From UBA11524 sp963642705 (GTDB lineage Bacteria; Bacillota; Clostridia; Christensenellales; Aristaeellaceae): a stretch of 64,000 nt of DNA. The stretch is taken from the NCBI GenBank assembly GCA_963642705.1, contig CAVIHU010000001.1, positions 124,001 to 188,000 of the forward strand, read 5' to 3'. The translations under genes were made by a program, and so were the position numbers. The notes beneath the pieces were generated by a model. The model was not told where the DNA came from and did not search any database. It saw only the letters and a program-made list of their open reading frames with translations. Below, in pieces: positions 8,219 through 15,851 of the stretch (its first letter is position 1; each line of letters opens with the position of its first letter).

Positions 8219-9073
8219 TCAGTTTGCCGCCTGAACAGCGGGCACTTTTTGCTTTTTTTTCTTGGGCTTCGCGGGCTCGCTGACTTCACCGTAGTAGTTT
8301 GCAGTCAGCATGGTCAGAACGTAGGTCTGGATGAGCGCGTGCAGCAGGGTGAACAGGACGCCCACCGCGACTGGCAGCACGAAGCTCAGGGACAGCGAGT
8401 AATAGACAAGCTCGGAAACGAGCAGACCGCCCAGCAGAGCGCCGAAAAGACGGAAACTCATGGAAATGGGGAGAGAGAACTCCTTGAGTGTCGAACCGAC
8501 GCCGCGCAGACCGTTGCTGGCAATGCCGCCCGATAGAATCACGCAATAGGACATGACACCCGTTGCAATGGCCGCGTTGATATCAGAAATCGGCGCAGGC
8601 AACGACATGGACAACCCCTTCGTGGTCATCCACTGGATGCCGAGCAGCTCAAAAAGCGTACCGACTGAGATATACACGCCCACGGAGAAGAGGTACACGC
8701 TCAGAAAAGCATTCCGATGCGGACTGTACGACTTCGCCAGATTCTGAAAGTAAGAAACCAATGCCTCCAGCAAGGTTTGAAACTTCCCGGGGATGATTTT
8801 GAAATGAGGAATGACGAATACCCGCAGAAGCACTGCACAGACAAACAGCAATCCGGTGACTACCCAGTCCGAAATGACGGATGGGTTTACGGTCATCCCC
8901 AGAAATGCCATTTGGTTGTCTTCATGCAGCACTGCATCTTTCATAACTTCCTGAATCGTCTCCGATTTTGTCCCGCCGGAATCTGTCAGAAAGATGGCTG
9001 CGAGCAAGGCTGCCAGGAGCACGATCATGATGACGATGATTCGTGTCTGGCTGTTCTTCTTCTCCAGCTTCAT
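8219..9073 (-). CDS. atpB: F-type ATP synthase a subunit
   Basis: 284 residues from ATG 9073. It has the expected membrane segments and the essential arginine in the penultimate helix region (SMSFRLFGALLGGLLV), followed by the last helix (LFTLLHALIQTYVLTML). The C-terminus is extended by a lysine-rich tail (KPKKKKQK). An in-frame ATG at 9109 is rejected because the operon promoter -10 box lies at 9115-9120, placing the transcription start at about that codon; ATG 9073 has GAGG six bases upstream. First gene of the operon; no atpI is seen upstream. Confidence 0.94.
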   Translation of the reverse strand: MKLEKKNSQTRIIVIMIVLLAALLAAIFLTDSGGTKSETIQEVMKDAVLHEDNQMAFLGMTVNPSVISDWVVTGLLFVCAVLLRVFVIPHFKIIPGKFQTLLEALVSYFQNLAKSYSPHRNAFLSVYLFSVGVYISVGTLFELLGIQWMTTKGLSMSLPAPISDINAAIATGVMSYCVILSGGIASNGLRGVGSTLKEFSLPISMSFRLFGALLGGLLVSELVYYSLSLSFVLPVAVGVLFTLLHALIQTYVLTMLTANYYGEVSEPAKPKKKKQKVPAVQAAN

Positions 9074-9114
9074 AGAATACCTCGCTTTCGCTGTTTTCTT
9101 CGGGAACATCGGTC

Positions 9115-9143
9115 ATTATAACACTTTGACAAAAGTATTGCAA
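9115..9143 (-). promoter_or_regulatory. Promoter of the atp operon
   Basis: On the minus strand: -35 TTGCAA (9138-9143), 17-bp spacer, perfect -10 TATAAT (9115-9120). It lies 42 bases upstream of the chosen atpB start and fixes that start choice. Confidence 0.85.
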
Positions 9144-9185
9144 GAAAAAAGAATGTCGAGTTTTAGTAAAATTACGCATAAAAAG

Positions 9186-9219
9186 AATCCTCCGATTGAC
9201 AAAACTCAAAAGGAGGATT
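9186..9219 (-). terminator. Probable terminator of corA
   Basis: 8-bp inverted repeat (9186-9193 and 9212-9219) with an 18-base loop. On the minus strand the stem is followed by CTTTTTAT, so it would end corA transcription shortly before the atp promoter. Confidence 0.6.
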
Positions 9220-9273
9220 ACATATGATTAAATTGTTTTTTAACCGATGCAGAAGGCAGGAATATTTTCTGCT

Positions 9274-10212
9274 TTACAGCATGTTTTTTTTGTGCATTAC
9301 GATGTATGCTACCAGCGTCAGAATGATCGCAATACCGCAGACGGCAGCGAATCCCCAAACCTGCTTTTCAAATGGCACAGGGACGTTGATTCCCCAGATG
9401 GTCATAATCAGCGTTGGTACAGCGAAGAGGACAGTGAGCGCAGTCAGCACCTTCATGGTAATATTCAGGTTGTTGTTGATGATGGAGGCGAAGGCGTCGG
9501 TCGTGTTACTCATAATGTCGCGGTATATCGAGCACATTTCCATAGCCTGCTTGTTTTCGATGATGACATCCTCCAGTAAATCTGTGTCTTCCGGATAGCG
9601 CTTCAGAATATCCTGACGCATCAAACGCTCCATGACCAGTGCATTGCCCTTGAGCGAAGTGTTGAAATAAACCAGCGACTTCTCAAGCTTCATCATCTGC
9701 AGAAGCTCCTGATTCCGGCTGGAATGCTCCAGCTTTTCCTGAATGTGTTGGCTTGTCTTGTCAATCTGTTTCAGATAGGACAGGAATCGACCGGCATTGC
9801 GCTGAAGAATCTGTAGGATGAAGCGCGTACGCTTGAAGGTCCAGAAGTTGCGGATGCGCTCCTCTGTGAAGTCGTTGATAATGGGCGTGTCACGTGTGCA
9901 CACGGTGATGATGACCTCATCGCACAGGACGATGCCGAGTGGAATGGTGCTGTAAACATAGCCGGTGCCTTCTGTATCGACATACGGAATATCGACAATA
10001 AGGAGCGTCTGCTGCTTGTCGGGGTCATAGTCGATGCGCGCGGATTCCTCTTCGTCCAGCGCTGCCGGCAGGAAGGTTGGGTCGAGGTCGAAACGAGTCG
10101 TCAGCCCATCCAGTTCTTCCTTTGTCGGGTTCTGCAGATGTACCCAAACGCCCTTTTCGAGCGTTGTGCATTCAGAAAGATGATCTTCGATTGTCTTGAA
10201 AATTCTTCTCAT
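9274..10212 (-). CDS. corA: CorA-family divalent cation (Mg2+) channel
   Basis: 312 residues. A large cytoplasmic N-terminal domain with the long helical region (KLEKSLVYFNTSLKGN, LLEDVIIENKQAMEM) is followed by two C-terminal membrane helices. The first ends in the CorA signature, here WGINVPVPF, with Ile in place of Met in the usual GMN, as in many YfjQ-like CorA proteins. Function: Mg2+ (possibly Co2+ or Ni2+) uptake through a pentameric pore. I start at ATG 10212, nine bases after AAAGGA; an ATG at 10239 is also in frame without a good site. A strong promoter about 170 bases upstream gives a long leader, described separately. Confidence 0.9.
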   Translation of the reverse strand: MRRIFKTIEDHLSECTTLEKGVWVHLQNPTKEELDGLTTRFDLDPTFLPAALDEEESARIDYDPDKQQTLLIVDIPYVDTEGTGYVYSTIPLGIVLCDEVIITVCTRDTPIINDFTEERIRNFWTFKRTRFILQILQRNAGRFLSYLKQIDKTSQHIQEKLEHSSRNQELLQMMKLEKSLVYFNTSLKGNALVMERLMRQDILKRYPEDTDLLEDVIIENKQAMEMCSIYRDIMSNTTDAFASIINNNLNITMKVLTALTVLFAVPTLIMTIWGINVPVPFEKQVWGFAAVCGIAIILTLVAYIVMHKKNML

Positions 10213-10378
10213 GCTGCTGCGTCCTTTCATTACCTGCATGGAAAAGACAGCGCAGCTTCAGCCGTTATTATGCGAGAGGAGCGCTGCCGTGCAAGAAATT
10301 GTTACTATACGGGTCACTGTCCATATCGGTTAAGCGCTCCTTTCGGGCATGCTGAAAAATAGCTGCTGAGCATACCTA
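10213..10378 (-). promoter_or_regulatory. Long structured 5' leader of corA, candidate cis-regulatory RNA
   Basis: From the predicted transcription start to the corA start is about 165 bases with no gene. On the minus strand it holds a hairpin GTATGCT/AGCATGC, then an 8-bp long-range stem (10278-10285 with 10333-10340) enclosing about 47 bases, and near the start codon GCTGCG that can pair with CGCAGC between the ribosome-binding site and ATG, possibly hiding the AAAGGA site. I could not match it to the M-box or other known riboswitch consensus by eye. A metal-sensing role is inferred only from its position ahead of corA. Confidence 0.4.
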
Positions 10379-10384
10379 TGTGCT

Positions 10385-10413
10385 ATCTTACGCCCATTTC
10401 GCGGAAATGTCAA
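10385..10413 (-). promoter_or_regulatory. Promoter of corA
   Basis: Minus strand: perfect -35 TTGACA (10408-10413), 17-bp spacer, -10 TAAGAT (10385-10390). Confidence 0.75.
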
Positions 10414-10534
10414 CGGTTGAAGTGAAAGATTTGAACGAAGCATCAAAGCATATAATTTACCGACCGAAAAGTAGAGATTCTGACGAAAATCAAAAAGATT
10501 TTGGTTTTTCTATAGCGTTTCGGAAAATTTTCGG

Positions 10535-10579
10535 TATAATAGTATTTGGTAAAAATATGACATGATCATTAGCAGGAGG
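10535..10579 (+). promoter_or_regulatory. Probable -10 box and ribosome-binding site of the RDD gene
   Basis: Perfect TATAAT at 10535-10540 with no convincing -35, in an AT-rich stretch; AGGAGG at 10574-10579 is ten bases before the ATG. The rest of 10414-10534 shows nothing else I can assign. Confidence 0.45.
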
Positions 10580-10589
10580 ATGAACCTCA

Positions 10590-11351
10590 ATGGCGTGTGA
10601 TCTTCAGCAGGCAAATGTATGGAAACGCATCTCAGCCTTTCTTTTCGATGTGATTCTATTGGCAGTTGCCTGCGTTTTGTGTGGCTGGGGCTTATCGTAT
10701 CTGCTGAATTACGACCGCTATTATGATACACTCATGACGCGGTATCAAGCTATTGCCAATGAAAACGGTCTGGATGTATCTGTCATCTCGCAGAATTACA
10801 GCGACCTCACCGAGGAGGAACAGCAACTTGCAGAGCAGGTCAATCAGCAGCTTGCTGCTGATGAGGATGCCTTACATGCGTATGAGATGGTCATTCAGCT
10901 TTCGCTGCTCATCGTCAGCTTTGGCATTCTGATTGCCTATCTGCTACTGGAATTTTTGATCCCTCTGCTGCTGAAAAACGGACAGACACTGGGCAAAAAG
11001 ATATTCGGCGTAGCCCTGATGCGCTCGGACAGCGTACAAATTTCACCTGTCATGCTGTTTGTCAGAACGGTACTCGGCAAGTACGCAGTGGAAACGATGA
11101 TTCCGGTGATGGCAGTCATGATGGTGTTCTTCGGCAACCTGAACCTTGTGGTTTGCGTCATTGTCATCGTGCTTCTGCTGTCCCAGACGATTCTTTTCCT
11201 CGCAACGAGGAAACATTCGCTGATTCACGATTTGCTGGCGGATACTATTGCGGTTGATATGGGCAGTCAGCAGATTTTCCGAAATGCCGAGGACAGGGCT
11301 GCCTACATCGCCAAGTGTCAGGCAGAATCAACCGCCAATCAGATTCATTAA
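10590..11351 (+). CDS. RDD-family integral membrane protein
   Basis: 253 residues. The RDD pattern is clear: KRISAFLFDVILL in the first membrane helix, GQTLGKKIFGV before the second half and the C-terminal RKHSLIHDLLADTIAVD. Four or more hydrophobic helices are visible, with a long extracytoplasmic or loop segment rich in Glu/Gln (about residues 50-90) after the first. RDD proteins are poorly characterised; some act as Na+/H+ antiporters. It ends 39 bases before the ABC transporter ATPase, with no promoter visible between, so it may be the first gene of that operon. Confidence 0.85.
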   Translation: MACDLQQANVWKRISAFLFDVILLAVACVLCGWGLSYLLNYDRYYDTLMTRYQAIANENGLDVSVISQNYSDLTEEEQQLAEQVNQQLAADEDALHAYEMVIQLSLLIVSFGILIAYLLLEFLIPLLLKNGQTLGKKIFGVALMRSDSVQISPVMLFVRTVLGKYAVETMIPVMAVMMVFFGNLNLVVCVIVIVLLLSQTILFLATRKHSLIHDLLADTIAVDMGSQQIFRNAEDRAAYIAKCQAESTANQIH

Positions 11352-11390
11352 CTACGCGCAGAGAAATGCACGGAATAGAAAGGGGATTCT

Positions 11391-12500
11391 ATGAAAATCG
11401 TTTTGCAGAATCTGACGAAAATCTTCCCGAGCCGCAATAAGAAGTCCGGCGAAGAGGTCGTTGCAGTCAATAACTTCAACTTCACCATTCCAGATGGGCA
11501 GTTGATTGGTCTGCTCGGTCCTTCGGGCTGCGGCAAGAGCACAACGCTGTATATGATCAGCGGTCTTCAGAAACCAAGCAGCGGCAAGATTTTCTTTGGT
11601 GATGACGATGTGACGGAGCTGTCCACGGAAAACAGAGGCATCGGACTTGTGTTCCAGAACTATGCACTCTATCCGCATCTGACCGTGAAACAGAACATTC
11701 TTTTTCCCTTGCAGAATCTGCGCGGAAAGGATAAGCTGAACAAGGATGCTATGTTGGCACGTGCGCAGGAGGCGGCGAAGCTCGTGCAGATTGAGAATCT
11801 GCTCGATCGCAAGCCGAGTGAGCTTTCCGGCGGTCAGCAGCAGCGTGTTGCTATTGCGCGTGCACTGGTGAAAATGCCGCGAGTGCTGCTGCTTGATGAA
11901 CCGCTGTCGAACCTCGATGCTCGTCTTCGTCTGCAAACACGTGAGGAAATACGCCGCATTCAGAAGGAAACGAAAATCACGACCGTTTTTGTCACGCACG
12001 ATCAGGAAGAAGCAATGTCTATTTCCGATATGATAGTCGTCATGAAGTCCGGCATTGTGCAGCAGATTGGTAAGCCGCAGGAGGTCTACGATAATCCTGA
12101 GAATCTGTTTGTCGCAAACTTCCTCGGTACACCGCCGATTAACATCTTTGCAGGCAGCGTCAAGGATGAGCAGCTTTTCATCGGCGGGGAAAACGTGATG
12201 CCGGTGCCCGGTGTCAAGGATCAGGAGGTGTTTGCCGGCATCCGTCCGGAAGGCTTTATTCTGGATATGGAGCACGGCACCTTCTCCCTCAAGCCGCAGA
12301 ATGTCGAGGTCATGGGACGCGATGTTTCAGTCGTTGCAACGCATGAGGCATCCCAGAAGCCAACGGTTCGGTCGATTATCGATGCGGAGCAGCGTATGCA
12401 GATCGGCGAGGATGTTGTTCGCTATCAGATCAAGCCGAATAAATTGTTCTTATTCACCAAGGACGATAACGGCACGCGCATTCCATTCGAGGTGAAATGA
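11391..12500 (+). CDS. ABC importer ATPase, MalK/UgpC type
   Basis: 369 residues. Walker A GPSGCGKS at 43-50, Q-loop VFQNYALYPH, signature LSGGQQQR from 145, Walker B VLLLDEP ending at residue 171, and switch histidine in VTHDQEEAM. The C-terminal third is the TOBE/OB regulatory domain typical of carbohydrate and glycerol-3-phosphate importers. It energises the two permeases encoded next; its stop is one base from the first permease start. A second ATPase of the same class (44959-46131) is encoded alone, so this one is probably dedicated to its own operon. Ribosome-binding site GAAAGGGG is well placed. Confidence 0.95.
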   Translation: MKIVLQNLTKIFPSRNKKSGEEVVAVNNFNFTIPDGQLIGLLGPSGCGKSTTLYMISGLQKPSSGKIFFGDDDVTELSTENRGIGLVFQNYALYPHLTVKQNILFPLQNLRGKDKLNKDAMLARAQEAAKLVQIENLLDRKPSELSGGQQQRVAIARALVKMPRVLLLDEPLSNLDARLRLQTREEIRRIQKETKITTVFVTHDQEEAMSISDMIVVMKSGIVQQIGKPQEVYDNPENLFVANFLGTPPINIFAGSVKDEQLFIGGENVMPVPGVKDQEVFAGIRPEGFILDMEHGTFSLKPQNVEVMGRDVSVVATHEASQKPTVRSIIDAEQRMQIGEDVVRYQIKPNKLFLFTKDDNGTRIPFEVK

Positions 12501-12501
12501 T

Positions 12502-13440
12502 ATGGTGGAAAGCAAACATCAATGGAAGGCATGGCTATACCTCGCACCGGCAATTGCCCTGCTGCTTGTCTTTACGGTCTGGCCGATTATCAATACTGTG
12601 CGCCTTGCTTTTCTCAATGATTACAACAGCCTGAGCGAGGTCGGCGGCGCTACGTTTGCCATCGGCATCAAGAATTTTCAGACGGTTATCGGTGACAGCG
12701 GCTTCCTGACTGCACTGAAGAACACGCTGCTCCTGTGCATCTTCACTGTGCCGATTTCCACAATTTTGGCTTTGCTGATTGCGGTTGCACTTAATTCCAT
12801 TAAGCCGCTGCGTAATGTTCTGCAGACGATATTCTTCCTGCCGTACGTCACGAATTCTATTGCCATTGGTATGGTTTTTGCGGCAATGTTCAACATTATC
12901 GGCATGCCGCATATGGAGCGACTGATTCAGACGAAGGGCATTGTCAACAATATCATCGAATTTTTCGGCGGACATTACGTCAACTGGATCAATCAGGGTT
13001 CGGAGTATGGGGCGAATCTGTTTGTCATGATCGTGTACATCGTCTGGAACGCTCTGCCGTTCAAAATTCTGGTTCTGCTTGGTGGATTGCAGAGCATCAA
13101 TAAGCAGTACTATGATGCCGCAAAGATTGATTCAACGCCACGGTGGCGCGTATTCACAAAGATTACCGTGCCGCTCCTCTCTCCGATGATTGCCTATGTC
13201 GTTATTACCGGTTTTATCGGCGGTTTCAAGGAATACACAAGCATTGTCGGCATATTCGGCGAAACGATGGGACCTGCGGGTGATGCGGGCAGAATGAACA
13301 CCATTGTCGGAATGATCTATGATGCACTGCCGAAGTCGAATTACGGTGTGGCGAGCGCTGCAGCACTGATTCTATTTGCGATCATCTTCGTGGTAACGAT
13401 GATCAACATGCAGGTCAGCAAGAAGCGCGTCCATTATTGA
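12502..13440 (+). CDS. ABC importer permease, MalF/UgpA type
   Basis: 312 residues with six membrane helices and the cytoplasmic EAA loop (YYDAAKIDSTPRWRVFTKITVPLL) that contacts the ATPase. Typical inner-membrane permease of family 1 solute importers (sugars, glycerol-3-phosphate). It follows the ATPase directly and precedes the second permease by ten bases. The substrate cannot be read from the sequence. Confidence 0.93.
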   Translation: MVESKHQWKAWLYLAPAIALLLVFTVWPIINTVRLAFLNDYNSLSEVGGATFAIGIKNFQTVIGDSGFLTALKNTLLLCIFTVPISTILALLIAVALNSIKPLRNVLQTIFFLPYVTNSIAIGMVFAAMFNIIGMPHMERLIQTKGIVNNIIEFFGGHYVNWINQGSEYGANLFVMIVYIVWNALPFKILVLLGGLQSINKQYYDAAKIDSTPRWRVFTKITVPLLSPMIAYVVITGFIGGFKEYTSIVGIFGETMGPAGDAGRMNTIVGMIYDALPKSNYGVASAAALILFAIIFVVTMINMQVSKKRVHY

Positions 13441-13450
13441 GAGGTGCAGT

Positions 13451-14344
13451 ATGTCCGAAAAACAATTGAACGTCATGCATGCAAAGAACATGCAAAGCGT
13501 CAGCGTGATGCAGAAGGTCATGAAGGTCATCAGCACAATTCTGATCTACGCATTTCTGCTGGCAATGGCTGCGATTGTGCTGTTTCCGTTCTACTGGATG
13601 ATTATCTCGTCCATGAAGTCACTGGAAGAATACCGCTCATCCGTGCCGACATTCTGGCCCAAAATACTCATGCTCAGCAACTACGCCGAAGCCTTCTCGA
13701 CTGGTAATTTGGGGCAGCTCTTCCTGAATACGGCGTATGTTGGCATTGTATCGACACTGCTGTCGCTTGTTATCACCATTTTGACCGCCTTTGCATTTGC
13801 ACGGTTGGAGTTTAAGGGCAAGAACGTGCTGTTCGGCGCATTGCTTGCAACGATGATGATTCCTGGAGAGCTGTTCACCATTACGAATTACCAGACGATT
13901 TTCCTCTTAAACTGGCAGAACACGTTTACTGTGCTGATTGTACCTTTCCTTGTCAGCGTGTTCTACATCTATCTGCTCAGGCAGAACTTCCTGCAGATTC
14001 CTAATGAACTGTATCTGGCGGCGAAGGTCGATGGAACAAGCGACTTCAAGTACCTTTGGAAGGTCATGGTGCCCCTGTCGTTGCCGACGCTCATTTCCAT
14101 CACCATTCTGAAAATGATGGGTGCGTGGAATTCTTACGTCTGGCCGCGTCTGGTGGCAAATGACGATGCACATAAGCTGATTACAAATGGTTTGCGCAAT
14201 GCCTTCAACAGCACGAGCGGCGAAACAAATTATCCCGTGCAGATGGCTGCTGTAGCCATGGTTTCGCTCCCGTTGTTCTTGGTGTTCATCTTCTTGCGCA
14301 AGTACATCATGTCTGGTGTCAGCCGCAGCGGCATCAAGGGTTAA
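13451..14344 (+). CDS. ABC importer permease, MalG/UgpE type
   Basis: 297 residues, six membrane helices, preceded by a cytoplasmic N-terminal stretch. EAA loop: LYLAAKVDGTSDFKYLWKVMVPL. Partner of the preceding permease in a heterodimeric channel. The start ATG 13451 follows GAGGTGCAGT from the end of the upstream gene, so translation is probably coupled. The 61 bases downstream, before the binding-protein gene, contain a small hairpin and a possible promoter element. Confidence 0.93.
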   Translation: MSEKQLNVMHAKNMQSVSVMQKVMKVISTILIYAFLLAMAAIVLFPFYWMIISSMKSLEEYRSSVPTFWPKILMLSNYAEAFSTGNLGQLFLNTAYVGIVSTLLSLVITILTAFAFARLEFKGKNVLFGALLATMMIPGELFTITNYQTIFLLNWQNTFTVLIVPFLVSVFYIYLLRQNFLQIPNELYLAAKVDGTSDFKYLWKVMVPLSLPTLISITILKMMGAWNSYVWPRLVANDDAHKLITNGLRNAFNSTSGETNYPVQMAAVAMVSLPLFLVFIFLRKYIMSGVSRSGIKG

Positions 14345-14345
14345 C

Positions 14346-14376
14346 CGGTGGATTAGGCCACCTTTAACAAATATAC
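14346..14376 (+). promoter_or_regulatory. Possible internal hairpin and -10 element before the binding-protein gene
   Basis: A short GGTGG...CCACC stem followed by TTT, then TATACT at 14371-14376 without a clear -35. It could attenuate read-through or add transcription so that the binding protein is made in excess. Weak evidence. Confidence 0.3.
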
Positions 14377-14405
14377 TCCCTACGATCAGAAAGGAAGGTA
14401 GTCAC

Positions 14406-15842
14406 ATGAGGAAGTTTCTCTCTCTTTTCCTGGCAATGACCATGCTTCTTGCTTGCACGGTCTGCTCTGGCTCTGCTGAAACGGCAGATAAGGTGGAGGC
14501 ATACGACGGCAGTGAAGTCAACATCACCTTCTACAACACAATGGGAACGAACCTGACGGCTGTGCTGGATACCTACATCGCGGAATTCAACAAGTTGTAT
14601 CCGAATATCCACATCACTTACACCGCTGTCGGCGACTATGACGATGTGCGCGATCAGATCACGAAGGAAATCACCGTCGGTGCGCAGCCGAACATTGCCT
14701 ACTGCTATCCGGATCACGTTGCGCTGTACAACCTCGCACGTGCGGTTCAGCCGCTCGATGACTACATCGACAGCACCGCTGAAATCACCCGCGCGGACGG
14801 CACGACGGAAGCGTTTGGTCTGACGCAGGCGCAGAAGGATGACTTCATCGAAGCATACTACAATGAAGGCAAGCAGTTTGGCGACGACCTCATGTACACC
14901 ATGCCGATGAGCAAATCCACCGAAGTGCTCTACTACAATAAGACATTCTTCGACGAGAACAACCTGAAGTTACCGACGACGTGGGATGAGATGGAAGAAA
15001 TCTGCAAGCAGATTGTTGCAATCGATCCCTACAGCATTCCACTCGGCTATGACTCCGAGAACAACTGGTTTATCACGATGACTGAGCAGCTCAAGACGCC
15101 CTACACCAGCGCAAACGGTGAGCACTTCCTGTTCAACACGGCAGAAAACCGTGCGTTTGTGAAGCGCATCGCTGAGTGGTACAATCAGGGCTACGTGACA
15201 ACGCAAACGATTTACGGCAGCTACACGTCCGGACTGTTCGTCTCCGATTCCGGCATCAAGAGCTATATGTCCATTGGCTCCTCCGCCGGCGCAACGCATC
15301 AGCGGCCTACAAAGAACGCGGACGGCACCTATCCCTTCGAGGTAGGCATCACAACCATCCCGCAGGCTGATCCGTCGAGCCCTAAGGTTATTTCACAGGG
15401 ACCGAGTCTGTGTATCTTCAAGAAATCCAATGCGCAGGAGGTTGCTGCATCCTGGTTGTTTGTCAAGTATCTGACGACTACGGTTGAATTCCAGGCTGAA
15501 TTCTCCATGGCTTCCGGCTATGTGCCCGTCATCAAGTCCGTTTCTGAGAATGAGGTCTATGCTGATTTCGTGGCGAATGCGGACGGCGGAGACAATGTGG
15601 CTGCATTGGCCGCGAAGGTCTGCCTTGAGCAGGTCGATGCATACTACACCTCCCCCGCCTTCCCCGGTTCCTCTGATGCACGCAGCCGCGTTGGCGAATT
15701 GCTGGCTGGCTGCATGACCGATGCCGCGACGCTTGACCTGACGAAGGAAGAGAACGTCACGAAGCTCGAAGAGATGATTCAGACCCGCTTCGATGACGCC
15801 ATCACCAAGTGCGAGCAGGCCATCGCCGGCTTTGGGCTGTAA
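14406..15842 (+). CDS. Extracellular solute-binding protein, family 1 (UgpB/MalE-like)
   Basis: 478 residues from ATG 14406, which has AGAAAGGAAGG upstream; an earlier in-frame start at 14316 overlaps the permease gene and is unlikely. A signal peptide (MRKFLSLFLAMTMLLACTVC) contains a possible LLAC lipobox, so it may be a lipoprotein. The mature part opens with the family pattern NITFYNTMGTNL and contains PMSKSTEVLYYNKTFF and PTTWDEMEEICK, typical of cluster B binding proteins for sugars or sn-glycerol-3-phosphate. It delivers substrate to the two permeases upstream. It is followed after nine bases by a secreted nuclease-like gene, which hints that the substrate may derive from nucleic acid; that is inference. 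Confidence 0.92.
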   Translation: MRKFLSLFLAMTMLLACTVCSGSAETADKVEAYDGSEVNITFYNTMGTNLTAVLDTYIAEFNKLYPNIHITYTAVGDYDDVRDQITKEITVGAQPNIAYCYPDHVALYNLARAVQPLDDYIDSTAEITRADGTTEAFGLTQAQKDDFIEAYYNEGKQFGDDLMYTMPMSKSTEVLYYNKTFFDENNLKLPTTWDEMEEICKQIVAIDPYSIPLGYDSENNWFITMTEQLKTPYTSANGEHFLFNTAENRAFVKRIAEWYNQGYVTTQTIYGSYTSGLFVSDSGIKSYMSIGSSAGATHQRPTKNADGTYPFEVGITTIPQADPSSPKVISQGPSLCIFKKSNAQEVAASWLFVKYLTTTVEFQAEFSMASGYVPVIKSVSENEVYADFVANADGGDNVAALAAKVCLEQVDAYYTSPAFPGSSDARSRVGELLAGCMTDAATLDLTKEENVTKLEEMIQTRFDDAITKCEQAIAGFGL

Positions 15843-15851
15843 TGTAAACGC

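Noticed and set aside
9224..9598. A 124-codon plus-strand frame with a perfect AAAGGAGG site eight bases before its ATG
   Set aside because: Most of it lies antisense to the well-supported corA 3' end, the protein has no recognisable features, and the AGGAGG is one arm of the corA terminator stem.
10213..10378. M-box (Mg2+) riboswitch ahead of corA
   Set aside because: The conserved M-box core sequences are not visible; only generic stems are. Kept as an unassigned leader.
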